Source: an uncultured Senegalimassilia sp. (GTDB lineage Bacteria > Actinomycetota > Coriobacteriia > Coriobacteriales > Eggerthellaceae). Taken from it: a stretch of DNA of 7,853 bases. Both the position numbers and the translations under genes were made by a program. Shown here in pieces: positions 1 to 7,853 of the stretch (positions are counted from its first letter, which is position 1; each line of letters starts with the position of its first letter). The DNA lies in the NCBI GenBank assembly GCA_937925385.1, contig CALEWN010000107.1, positions 1-7,853 on the forward strand. Reading direction: 5' to 3'. The notes below the pieces were generated by a model that was not told the DNA's origin, made no database searches, and worked only from the letters and a program-made list of their open reading frames with translations.

Positions 1-521
1 GCGGCCTCAAGCGCCTTCGCGTCGGAAATCAGCTTGCGCGCAGCGGCCTCGCTTTTGCCCTGCACCTTGAAGCCGCCGAACGCGTTGATGGACTGCGGCG
101 TCAGGCCCAGGTGCCCCATGACGGGGATGCCGGCGGCCACCATCGCGGCAACCTGCGGGCATACCTCTTCGCCGCCCTCCAGCTTCACGCAGTTCGCGCG
201 GCCTTCCTTGAGCAGGCGGCCGGCGTTGCGCACGGCGTCGGGCACGCTGACCTCGTAGGACAAGAACGGCATGTCGCAGACGATCAGGGCGTTCTTGGCG
301 CCGCGGGCGACGGCGGCGCTGTGGTGGATCATGTCCTCAACGGTCACGGACAGGGTGTCCTCGTAACCGAGCACCACGTTGCCCAGCGAGTCGCCGATGA
401 GGATGCCGTCGATGCCGGCCTCATCCTCGAGCTTTGCGGTGGAATAGTCGTAGGCCGTGAGCATGGCGAGCTTGCGGCCATCGGCCTTGGCCTGGGCGAA
501 CGTTGCCACGGTGTTCTTCAT
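1..521 (-). CDS. panB: 3-methyl-2-oxobutanoate hydroxymethyltransferase (PanB), C-terminus beyond the window edge
   Basis: PanB adds a hydroxymethyl group from 5,10-methylene-tetrahydrofolate to alpha-ketoisovalerate to give ketopantoate, the first committed step to pantothenate and coenzyme A. It is a cytoplasmic, Mg-dependent TIM-barrel enzyme. The first 173 residues are visible, about two thirds of the usual ~264. Family motifs appear in order: LTAYD (21-25), [10 protein letters not shown] (43-52, with the metal-binding Asp44), DMPF (83-86, second metal Asp), VKLEGG (112-117) and GHLGLTPQS (136-144). The catalytic Glu near residue 180 would lie off the window. The ATG at 519-521 follows a clear AAGGAG ribosome site about 7 nt upstream. 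The gene begins 18 bp after the stop of the DUF2520 gene on the same strand, so the two are almost certainly co-transcribed. panC and panD may follow to the left. Confidence 0.96.
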   Translation of the reverse strand, partial: MKNTVATFAQAKADGRKLAMLTAYDYSTAKLEDEAGIDGILIGDSLGNVVLGYEDTLSVTVEDMIHHSAAVARGAKNALIVCDMPFLSYEVSVPDAVRNAGRLLKEGRANCVKLEGGEEVCPQVAAMVAAGIPVMGHLGLTPQSINAFGGFKVQGKSEAAARKLISDAKALEA

Positions 522-539
522 GAGTTTCTCTCCTTCGCT

Positions 540-1472
540 TTACCTGCGGGTTTGTGCTGATTCCAGCAGATTCCTCATCGGAGCGTGATCACGCTCGGGG
601 TGACGCCGCGCGGCCAGTTCGCAAACGGAAAGCGACAGCGTGGCGTAGGTTTCGCGCGCCTGCCCGTCCAATGCGGCCAGATGCTTGCGCACCGTTTCGA
701 TGTCGTTGCGCTCGATGGGGCCGGACAGGGCGTTTTGCGGGCCTTTTTGCGCGATGGCGGCGCAATTGCCGGTGAAAAGCGGGCCGGCTGCCTGTAGGGC
801 TTGCTCGGGCGTGAACCCGCAGCCCTCCAGGATGCCCAGCCCCTCGGAGGCAAGGCCGCACACCAGATTGCTCAGGAACACCGCCGCGGCGTGGTAGCGC
901 ACCTTCGCGTCGGCCGCGATGGTGCAGTGCGGATTGCCCGCCGCATCCAGCAGCGCGCCCGTCGCATCGACCGCGGCCTGGTCGCCTTCAAGCGTGAAGA
1001 ACATGCCGGCAAGGAGATCGGGAGCATCGGCGCTGGTCGGGATGTCGGGCACGGCGCAAAGCGGGTGAACGCTTGCGCAGGCTGCCCCGGCTTTGCGGCA
1101 TGCGTCGAGCTCGCCGGAGGTCAGCGCGCCGCTTGCGTGGCACACCAGTTTTCCGGAAAGGCCGCCTGCCGGCGTGTTCGCCGCGGCGTCGGCCAGCTGG
1201 CCGGCCGCTTCGGCGATGGCGCCATCGGGCACGGTTATGAAGATGAGGTCCGTGGAATCAAGAAGCGCTTGCAGCGAGGAAAATGAAACGGAATGCGTGC
1301 ACTGCGATGCCCAAAGCGCCGCCTTTTGCGTGCGGCTTGCATAGCCTGAGACCTTCGAACCGTGTTCGAACAGATGCGTTCCCAGGGCGAACCCGATTTT
1401 GCCGGCTCCCACGAACCCCACGCGCAAGCGCGCGTCACGTTCTGCGGGGCACGAACCAACCGATACGGTCAC
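540..1472 (-). CDS. Rossmann-like/DUF2520 NAD(P)-binding protein, candidate ketopantoate reductase
   Basis: A 310-residue predicted cytoplasmic oxidoreductase. The N-terminal Rossmann domain has the dinucleotide-binding glycines G22-A-G24-K-I-G27 and a short basic stretch (RTQK, 47-50) after the second strand that could favour NADP. The C-terminal half matches the DUF2520 fold: HASG at 112-115, HPL at 136-138, then K190, YH at 193-194 and N202 in the pattern K..YHAAAVF.SN. This resembles the Lys/Asn active-site layout of 6-phosphogluconate- and ketopantoate-reductase-like enzymes. It sits directly before panB. DUF2520 proteins next to panBCD have been proposed, and in Francisella (PanG) reported, to reduce ketopantoate to pantoate. 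I recall that link from memory and assign it here by context. The start is GTG, with an AAAGG site upstream. Family call firm; substrate uncertain. Confidence 0.85.
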   Translation of the reverse strand: MTVSVGSCPAERDARLRVGFVGAGKIGFALGTHLFEHGSKVSGYASRTQKAALWASQCTHSVSFSSLQALLDSTDLIFITVPDGAIAEAAGQLADAAANTPAGGLSGKLVCHASGALTSGELDACRKAGAACASVHPLCAVPDIPTSADAPDLLAGMFFTLEGDQAAVDATGALLDAAGNPHCTIAADAKVRYHAAAVFLSNLVCGLASEGLGILEGCGFTPEQALQAAGPLFTGNCAAIAQKGPQNALSGPIERNDIETVRKHLAALDGQARETYATLSLSVCELAARRHPERDHAPMRNLLESAQTRR

Positions 1473-1552
1473 GTCAGTGCCTTTCGTTTCTTTGCTGCGA
1501 GGCTGGATGCCTGGACTTGTTCCGGGTCACCCGCGCTCCTTTACGAGGGGGC

Positions 1553-1582
1553 AGTATACGCCGAGGCGAAGCGGCGGCGCAA
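1553..1582 (-). promoter_or_regulatory. Probable promoter of the DUF2520-panB operon
   Basis: Read on the minus strand there is TTGCGC (1577-1582), an 18-bp spacer and TATACT (1553-1558). The -10 hexamer is a 5/6 match to consensus and the -35 a 4/6 match. Transcription would begin near 1546, giving a leader of roughly 70 nt before the GTG at 1472. Assigned by eye. Confidence 0.5.
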
Positions 1583-1642
1583 GCGTCATGGGCGTTCGAT
1601 TGCAAAAGCAAATGAAAGGCACGCAAACACATGAATTTGGAC

Positions 1643-1663
1643 TATAGTTTGAGTTGTATTCAA
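1643..1663 (+). promoter_or_regulatory. Possible -10 element and imperfect palindrome upstream of the MoeA-like gene
   Basis: TATAGT (1643-1648) is a good -10 hexamer about 23 bp before the structured leader that starts at 1671, but no convincing -35 lies at the right distance. Immediately after it, TTGAGTTGTATTCAA (1649-1663) is an imperfect inverted repeat with TTGA/TCAA ends that could be an operator. Both calls are weak; the AT-richness of this stretch against its GC-rich surroundings is the main support. Confidence 0.3.
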
Positions 1664-1670
1664 TCGAGAA

Positions 1671-1754
1671 TAGCCTGCCGAAGGTGGGCTCTCGGTGCGA
1701 GCGAGCGGCGTGCGTTGCGCCTCGCCGCCATTCGGGGAGCCGGGTGGCGGGTTA
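1671..1754 (+). ncRNA. Structured 5' leader, candidate molybdenum-cofactor (Moco) riboswitch
   Basis: The leader folds by eye into one closed, nested structure. P1 pairs 1671-1679 with 1746-1754 (9 bp, two G-U). P2 pairs 1687-1693 with 1735-1741 (7 bp, one G-U). P3 pairs 1701-1704 and 1707-1710 with 1722-1725 and 1718-1721, with a 2-nt bulge and a 7-nt loop. The single strand between P1 and P2 is GAAGGTG. Such a structure directly before a MoeA-family gene suggests the Moco RNA class, which controls molybdenum-cofactor genes. Between P1 and the start codon, GCCTTT (1772-1777) could pair with the ribosome site AAAGAGGC (1794-1801), offering a way to control translation. I see the pairing; the class assignment is inference and I cannot confirm the consensus. 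Confidence 0.42.
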
Positions 1755-1805
1755 CGGATACGCTGCGCGTCGCCTTTGCGCCGAGCATCAGGGAAAGAGG
1801 CACCC

Positions 1806-3179
1806 ATGAGGGACCATTCGCAACATATACAGCTGTCGCGCGAGGAAGCGGTGGCGGCGACGCTGGCGGCGCTGGACGTGCAGCCGGAGGGCTTCGGCTG
1901 GCGCGGGCGCGCGGCATCCGCCGACCATGCGGGCAAGGTGGAGCGCAAGCTGGTGGAGTGCGTTTCCCTGGCGGAATCGGTGGGGCGCGTGCTGGCGTAC
2001 GACGTGTGCGCCGTGAACGATATGCCCAGCGCGCTCACGTGCGCCATGGACTCCATTGCGCTGCATTGGTCGGATTTTGCCGACCTGGCCGATGGCGAAG
2101 TGCCTGACACGAGCGCATGGGTGCGCGGACGCGACTGGGAGTTCGCCAACACCGGTCTTGCCAAGCCGGAAGGCTTCGACACGGCCATCGTCATCGAGCA
2201 TGCGCAGGTTTCCGCAGATGAGCAGCATGTGATCATCGATGCGGTTCCGTCGAGGCCCGGTGCGGGCACGCGTCCGGTGGGCAGCGCCATGCGTCGCGGC
2301 GACGTGCTGGGCCGTGCCGGCCAGCTGATCACGCCCGACTTGGCGGCGCGCATGGGCTCGGGCAACAACGGGTCGGTGCCGGTGGTGCGCCGCCCGCGCG
2401 TGGCGTTCATCCCCACGGGCAACGAGCTGGTGGCCCCCGGCGTGCCGTTCGACCCCGACCGCGCCGCCTCCTTCGCGGCCCGCGGGCGCAATTTCGAGAC
2501 GAACAGCGTGCTTGTGAAGGCGAAGTGCGAGCGGTGGGGCGGGTGCTTCATTCCGTTCGATATCGTTCCCGACCGCCGCGACGCCATCGAGGAGGCCATC
2601 GCGCAGGCGGTGGAAGTGGCCGACATCGTGGTGCTCAACGCCGGGTCGTCGAAGGGAAGCGATGACTGGTCTTGCGAGGTCATGGAGCAGATGGGGCAGA
2701 TGATCTGCCATCAGACGAACCACGGCCCGGGGCACCATTCCAGCTTCGCCGTCGTCGACGGCACGCCCGTCGTGGGCATCTCGGGCCCCAGCGCCGGCGC
2801 GTCGTTCACGCTGAACTTCTACCTGCGTCCGCTCATGCGCGCGTTCTTGGGCCTGGACCCCGAGGTGCCGCGTACGCCCATGGTGCTGGCAGAGGCGTTC
2901 CCGGCAGGCGGCCACGGCCCGAAGGGGCATGGCGGCCCGGTCCGCGGCGAGGACAGGCCCGCGGAGCATCCGGCGCACAAGCCGGGCGAGCCCGAGTTCT
3001 TCGGCATCAAGCTGCTGCGCGCCGAGCATGCCGAGGACGGCACGCTGCGCGCTTGGCCCGTGCCCGGGCGCCCCGGCAGCCCGGAGAGCTTCGAGGCCAA
3101 CGCCTACTATATGCTGCCCAACGGTCCGGGTATCGAGGCTCCCAAGCCCGGCGATGTGATCTGGGCCGAGTGGAGGTAG
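1806..3179 (+). CDS. Divergent MoeA-like molybdopterin molybdotransferase family protein
   Basis: A 457-residue member of the MoeA/gephyrin-E family; classical members insert molybdate into adenylated molybdopterin to make Moco in the cytoplasm. Seen in order: ESVGRVLAYDV (57-67) and AMD (80-82, keeping the Asp of the usual AMDGYA); TGLAKPEGFDTAIVIE (116-131), replacing the usual TGA-MLP-GADTVV segment; RRPRVAFIPTGNELV (195-209), the hallmark of the MogA-like domain; SSKGSDDW (281-288), replacing GGVSVGDYD; and a C-terminal domain-IV-like end (about 398-457). Two signature loops are altered: MKPGKP is replaced by HGPGHHS (306-312), losing both lysines, and GLPGNPVS by GISGPSAGAS (324-333). 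A His/Gly/Pro-rich insert covers about 368-396. The start is the ATG at 1806 after AAAGAGG; a longer frame from 1695 would run through the leader RNA. It may be a specialised paralogue rather than the housekeeping MoeA. Confidence 0.8.
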   Translation: MRDHSQHIQLSREEAVAATLAALDVQPEGFGWRGRAASADHAGKVERKLVECVSLAESVGRVLAYDVCAVNDMPSALTCAMDSIALHWSDFADLADGEVPDTSAWVRGRDWEFANTGLAKPEGFDTAIVIEHAQVSADEQHVIIDAVPSRPGAGTRPVGSAMRRGDVLGRAGQLITPDLAARMGSGNNGSVPVVRRPRVAFIPTGNELVAPGVPFDPDRAASFAARGRNFETNSVLVKAKCERWGGCFIPFDIVPDRRDAIEEAIAQAVEVADIVVLNAGSSKGSDDWSCEVMEQMGQMICHQTNHGPGHHSSFAVVDGTPVVGISGPSAGASFTLNFYLRPLMRAFLGLDPEVPRTPMVLAEAFPAGGHGPKGHGGPVRGEDRPAEHPAHKPGEPEFFGIKLLRAEHAEDGTLRAWPVPGRPGSPESFEANAYYMLPNGPGIEAPKPGDVIWAEWR

Positions 3180-3264
3180 CTCGAGCCGTTTGGAATTCGG
3201 TGCGCTCGCCTGCGGGCGGCGTCGCGATGTCGTTTGACGAAATCGCGGGCCTCCCGCAGCTGCT

Positions 3265-3302
3265 AAGGCTGCATCGCCGTTTCGAAGGCGATGCGGCCTT
3301 TT
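3265..3302 (+). terminator. Intrinsic terminator after the MoeA-like gene
   Basis: GCATCGCC (3271-3278) pairs perfectly with GGCGATGC (3287-3294) around an 8-nt loop. After a T/G mismatch the stem continues with AAGGC/GCCTT (3265-3269 with 3296-3300), and a short TTTT run (3299-3302) follows. It lies 85 bp after the MoeA-like stop codon. Confidence 0.8.
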
Positions 3303-3316
3303 GCATATGCGAGTGA

Positions 3317-3338
3317 AGGACGGCTGCTCGGCCGTCTT
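3317..3338. terminator. Second hairpin, possible back-up terminator
   Basis: GACGGC (3319-3324) pairs with GCCGTC (3331-3336), extended by a G-T and an A-T pair, around a 6-nt loop. No T-run longer than two follows on either strand, so it may only stabilise the upstream 3' end or belong to another structure. Confidence 0.3.
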
Positions 3339-3370
3339 GCCATCGCACGTTTCGCTCGTGCCTAAAATAG

Positions 3371-3384
3371 CGAAAATATGTTCG
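3371..3384. promoter_or_regulatory. LexA (SOS)-box-like site
   Basis: CGAAAATATGTTCG differs at one position from the Gram-positive/actinobacterial LexA pattern CGAAC-N4-GTTCG. It ends 9 bp before the -35 hexamer at 3394. The same stretch also takes part in two other inverted repeats: CGAAAA/TTTTCG (3371-3376 with 3386-3391) and ATGTTCG/CGAACAT (3378-3384 with 3399-3405, the latter overlapping the -35). Some regulator binding here is plausible; LexA specifically is a guess. Confidence 0.35.
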
Positions 3385-3393
3385 GTTTTCGAC

Positions 3394-3423
3394 TTGCACG
3401 AACATCTGTGCGTGTGCTAGAAT
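3394..3423 (+). promoter_or_regulatory. Strong promoter with extended -10
   Basis: TTGCAC (3394-3399), an 18-bp spacer, then TGC-TAGAAT with the -10 hexamer at 3418-3423. Transcription would start near 3430. It is 188 bp upstream of the toxin-like gene, which has its own -10, so it may drive a separate short RNA or a long leader. Confidence 0.6.
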
Positions 3424-3429
3424 CCTTGC

Positions 3430-3523
3430 ATCACATGAGCCAGTGCAGATGCTTTCCCTTCGGGCGTTGGGCCTGCGGGAATGTCGTGGCCGGCATCCGT
3501 CTCTGGGGTGCCCTTTCCTCTTC
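3430..3523 (+). ncRNA. Candidate small RNA or attenuated leader upstream of the toxin-antitoxin pair
   Basis: Downstream of the strong promoter there is about 90 nt with no convincing ORF. It contains a hairpin TTCCC/GGGAA (3454-3458 with 3477-3481), then GGCATCC/GGGTGCC (3492-3498 with 3506-3512, 7 bp, one G-T pair) followed by the pyrimidine tail CTTTCCTCTTC, resembling an intrinsic terminator. An alternative long-range fold pairs GATGC (3448-3452) with GCATC (3493-3497) and CCAG (3440-3443) with CTGG (3503-3506), which would break that hairpin. I do not recognise tRNA, SRP RNA or a T-box. The short free-standing RNA and the attenuator readings are both open. Confidence 0.3.
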
Positions 3524-3549
3524 TGCAAGATCCTCGAAACCACGGAATG

Positions 3550-3591
3550 CAACGATAGTTTTCGCAGATAAGGCATGCTAAAATATCGTTG
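3550..3591. promoter_or_regulatory. Inverted-repeat operator around the toxin-antitoxin promoter
   Basis: CAACGATA (3550-3557) and TATCGTTG (3584-3591) are perfect 8-bp inverted arms, start-to-start 34 bp apart, about three helical turns. Between them sits an extended -10, TGC-TAAAAT (-10 hexamer 3579-3584), which just touches the right arm. Transcription would start near 3591, about 20 nt before the first gene. A further small palindrome CGAAATTCG lies at 3594-3602. This is the usual arrangement for autorepression by a ribbon-helix-helix antitoxin or its complex. Confidence 0.6.
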
Positions 3592-3610
3592 TACGAAATT
3601 CGAGGCATTA

Positions 3611-3877
3611 ATGAGCAGACTCGTCGTTGCAGAGCATGCATTTAAGCACGGCCTAAGTGAGGAGAGCATACGGTTTGCCTGGGAAAATCGTATGGCGTCG
3701 CAGCATCGAAAGGCTCCGTATGAAGACCAAGTCGTTGCTATCGGGCTTACGGAAGACGGAAGGGTTGTTGAGTTAATCGGCTCCCAAAAACCTTCTGCGG
3801 TAGTGATTTACCATGCAATGGAGCCGCCAACGAAAAGAGTGCTGTTCGAACTTGGGCTATTGGCAAGGAGGCAGTAG
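3611..3877 (+). CDS. Putative toxin of a type II toxin-antitoxin pair (BrnT/RelE-like)
   Basis: An 88-residue basic protein, probably cytoplasmic. The N-terminal HAFKHGLSEESI (9-20) recalls the KHG-[V/L]-S-x-E helix start of BrnT-like toxins. IGLTEDGRVVELIG (44-57) looks like the central beta strands of that small RelE-like RNase fold, followed by VVIYHAMEP (64-72) with a possible catalytic His69. The start at ATG 3611 follows GAGG at a 5-nt spacing; an ATG at 3575 in frame would lie inside the operator and before the likely transcription start. It is followed after 2 bp by a ribbon-helix-helix protein, toxin first, as in brnTA. Codon use is visibly more AT-rich than in neighbours (ATA, TTA, AAA, AGT), suggesting acquisition by transfer. 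RNase activity is inferred from family resemblance and context, not from a motif I can prove. Confidence 0.6.
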   Translation: MSRLVVAEHAFKHGLSEESIRFAWENRMASQHRKAPYEDQVVAIGLTEDGRVVELIGSQKPSAVVIYHAMEPPTKRVLFELGLLARRQ

Positions 3878-3879
3878 GC

Positions 3880-4173
3880 ATGGCAATGTCTGCGGATGAA
3901 ATCAAAAAAGAATTCGGCATTACGCCTGAACAGCTTGGCCAATGGGAGGCGGATGCCGCTGCCGGCATCTTGCATGGAGAACCTAGCGGACCGGTTACAT
4001 ATGGCCCCGGTCGCCCGCTCATGTTCGATGAGGAAATGAAGCAGGTGGGGTTTAAGGAGCCGGTGAATAAAATCCTGCTCATAGACATTCGGGCAGCGCA
4101 GCTTGGGATGAAACGGTCGGAATATCTTCGCCATCTGGTAGATGAAGACTTGAAGCTCGCTGGCATTGCGTAG
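3880..4173 (+). CDS. Ribbon-helix-helix (CopG/Arc-type) antitoxin
   Basis: A 97-residue protein, the probable antitoxin and operon repressor. The N-terminal part (about 1-45) has a short helix ITPEQLGQWEADAAAG (14-29) and a GRP turn (44-46). The C-terminal part fits a ribbon-helix-helix: strand KQVGFKEP (54-61), helix 62-75, turn G76-MKRS, helix EYLRHLVDEDLK (81-92). In this family the strand pairs in a dimer and enters the DNA major groove. The first ATG (3880) is preceded by an excellent AAGGAGG site at 8 nt; the in-frame ATG at 3886 is too far from it. The gap to the toxin stop is 2 bp, so translation is likely coupled. The inverted repeat at 3550-3591 is the natural operator candidate. 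No clear terminator follows before the gatC promoter. Confidence 0.7.
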   Translation: MAMSADEIKKEFGITPEQLGQWEADAAAGILHGEPSGPVTYGPGRPLMFDEEMKQVGFKEPVNKILLIDIRAAQLGMKRSEYLRHLVDEDLKLAGIA

Positions 4174-4258
4174 CGGTCAGCGTCGCGATGGGGCTGGGTT
4201 CCGTGTCTATCGAATCGCTGTCGCCTGAGGGTTCGCGGCCTGATGGACGGGCTTGTTT

Positions 4259-4269
4259 GCTATCATAGC
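4259..4269 (+). promoter_or_regulatory. Extended -10 of the gat operon, inside a palindrome
   Basis: TGC-TATCAT puts a good -10 hexamer at 4261-4266 with the extended TG at 4258-4259; no clear -35 is visible. The -10 lies within GCTAT-C-ATAGC (4259-4269), a perfect 5+1+5 palindrome that could be a repressor site. Transcription would begin near 4273, giving a leader of about 200 nt before gatC. The flanking 4174-4257 holds no gene, terminator or structure I can support. Confidence 0.45.
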
Positions 4270-4300
4270 TAAGTTAACGGTCTAACCGCTTTCAGCGTGC

Positions 4301-4444
4301 GTGAAGCTGAGCTGCGCCGGCTTCCCCGGCGTGTCCGCAGGCGCCGCCATTGTGTCGGCTTCCCCGGGCGCGTCCGCAAGTGTCGCGATTGTGCTGGCGG
4401 CAATCGGATGCGGGGTAGTTGTCGCTTTGCAGCGTGGCCGCTAA
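4301..4444 (+). CDS. Possible 47-residue hydrophobic small protein in the gatC leader
   Basis: A GTG-started frame, open from just after a TAA at 4283-4285, ends at TAA 4442-4444, 32 bp before gatC. It reads as a small membrane-type peptide: a Gly/Ala/Ser/Pro-rich first half, then the hydrophobic run SVAIVLAAIGCGVVVAL (27-43) capped by QRGR. Third codon positions are mostly G/C, as in the real genes here. The two copies of the tandem repeat are read in the same phase after a 1-nt indel, giving GVSAGAAIV and GASASVAIV. Against it, there is no ribosome site before the GTG, and I recognise no family. It could be a leader peptide, an unannotated membrane protein, or chance. Confidence 0.25.
   Translation: MKLSCAGFPGVSAGAAIVSASPGASASVAIVLAAIGCGVVVALQRGR
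4318..4394 (+). repeat. Imperfect tandem repeat, 38 and 39 bp
   Basis: Copies at 4318-4355 and 4356-4394 begin with the same 12 bases (CGGCTTCCCCGG), share GTCCGCA in the middle and ATTGTG near the end, and agree at 32 of 38 aligned positions with one inserted G in copy 2. The first copy overlaps a 6-bp hairpin, CGCCGG/CCGGCG (4315-4320 with 4326-4331). The differences suggest an old duplication rather than a replication slip. Confidence 0.7.
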
Positions 4445-4476
4445 CACGTGCGTTGGAATCGAAAGGAAAGAAACCA

Positions 4477-4787
4477 ATGACCCAATACCTTACCGAGCGC
4501 GAGGTCCGTGGAATCGCGGAATACGCGCGCATCGGCCTCACCGAGGAGGAGCTCTCCGAGATGACGGTCGATCTGAACAGCATCATCGAAACGCTGCAGT
4601 CCATCAAGCAGCTGGACCTCGAGGGCGTGGAGCCTACGTTCCATCCCATCGGAAGCCTGTCCAACGTCATGCGCGAGGACGTGGAAACCGAATCGTTTAC
4701 GCAGCAGGTTGCGCTTGAGAACGCGCCGAAGCAGCAGGACGGCAGCTTCCTGATCCCGTCCATCCTGGGCGAAGGGGGCGATGCGTA

Positions 4788-4788
<1 letters not shown>
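4477..4788 (+). CDS. gatC: Asp/Glu-tRNA amidotransferase subunit C
   Basis: A 103-residue subunit, normal length for GatC. It wraps around the GatA-GatB interface and stabilises the GatCAB amidotransferase. The family pattern is clear: LTEREVRGIAEYARIGLTEE (5-24), then ETLQSIKQLDLEGVEPTFHP (about 37-56), the L.vDlegVePt.hp signature, and DVETES (68-73) near the usual lREDe region. ATG 4477 follows AAAGGAAAG; the frame stays open upstream to about 4297, but the extension is arginine-rich and unlike GatC. The stop overlaps the gatA start (TAATG), so the two are translationally coupled. Confidence 0.95.
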
Positions 4789-7699
<2,911 letters not shown>

Positions 7700-7710
7700 G
7701 ATCAACGCAG

Positions 7711-7744
7711 AAGCTCCCGGGCCAAATGGCCCGGGAGCTTTTTT
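7711..7744 (+). terminator. Strong intrinsic terminator after the fusion gene (probably the gap terminator)
   Basis: A perfect 13-bp stem, AAGCTCCCGGGCC (7711-7723) with GGCCCGGGAGCTT (7728-7740), a 4-nt loop AAAT, and six T residues at 7739-7744. It starts 11 bp after the stop codon. Since the coding sequence just before it is GAPDH, this is most likely the native terminator of a highly expressed gap gene. The remaining 7745-7853 holds no gene I can support. Confidence 0.93.
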
Positions 7745-7853
7745 CACATTCCGCAGAGGAAAGGGCCCGCAGCACGCGGCAGGGGAGGGGCCGCCCGGTG
7801 TTCTGCGCTTTCCCAGCCCTTCAGGGCAGAAAAATTCATGCGGTGTGAACGCA

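Noticed and set aside
111..560. Plus-strand frame opposite panB
   Set aside because: The minus strand has a full run of PanB motifs; the plus frame is an antisense shadow.
1695..1805. Longer N-terminus for the MoeA-like protein
   Set aside because: The extension is arginine-rich and non-homologous and runs through the structured leader; ATG 1806 has the ribosome site.
1788..3029. 413-codon minus-strand open frame opposite the MoeA-like gene (and the overlapping one at 1586-2683)
   Set aside because: Low-complexity antisense translations of a GC-rich gene, with no recognisable domain or good ribosome site.
3228..3316. Small ORF overlapping the terminator after the MoeA-like gene
   Set aside because: No ribosome site, and most of it is the terminator hairpin.
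3575..3610. Earlier ATG for the toxin-like gene
   Set aside because: It lies within the -10/operator region, before the likely transcript start, and has no ribosome site; ATG 3611 has GAGG at 5 nt.
4297..4476. N-terminal extension of GatC
   Set aside because: Arginine-rich and unlike any GatC; the ATG at 4477 gives a normal-length protein with a ribosome site.
4273..4476. T-box leader before gatC
   Set aside because: The conserved AGGGTGGNACCGCG-type T-box sequence and an antiterminator/terminator pair are absent.

Overview
The window looks like a chromosomal segment from a high-GC actinobacterium. My best guess is the gut Coriobacteriia (Eggerthellaceae-like), from the strong G/C preference at third codon positions, a GatCAB amidotransferase operon, and a divergent MoeA-type protein of the sort expected in anaerobes rich in molybdenum enzymes. 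The genus is inference; no rRNA or other marker gene is present.

Layout. Positions 1-1472 (minus strand) hold a pantothenate-biosynthesis pair: a Rossmann/DUF2520 protein, which may be the missing ketopantoate reductase, followed 18 bp later by panB, cut by the left edge. A divergent intergenic region (1473-1805) carries a promoter for that operon and, on the plus strand, a highly structured leader that may be a molybdenum-cofactor riboswitch. It lies in front of a MoeA-like gene (1806-3179), which ends at a good intrinsic terminator. Next comes a lower-GC, gene-poor stretch (3303-3610) with a strong promoter, a LexA-box-like site, a possible small RNA or attenuated leader, and an inverted repeat around a second promoter. 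These precede a two-gene toxin-antitoxin-like module (3611-4173). After a leader with a 38/39-bp imperfect tandem repeat and a possible small hydrophobic ORF, the plus-strand operon gatC-gatA-gatB follows, with TAATG stop/start overlaps at both junctions. It should make the amidotransferase that converts Glu-tRNA(Gln) and Asp-tRNA(Asn) to Gln-tRNA(Gln) and Asn-tRNA(Asn).

The most striking observation is at the 3' end of gatB. From about codon 385 the reading frame stops being GatB and continues, without a frameshift or stop, as the last 90 residues of glyceraldehyde-3-phosphate dehydrogenase, followed by a very strong terminator. The join falls in a short stretch that both families encode as Lys-Leu-Ala. 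The product would keep the catalytic cradle of GatB but lose the rest of its helical region and its tRNA-contacting YqeY-like tail. It is either a real deletion/recombination product or an assembly chimera; the sequence alone cannot decide.
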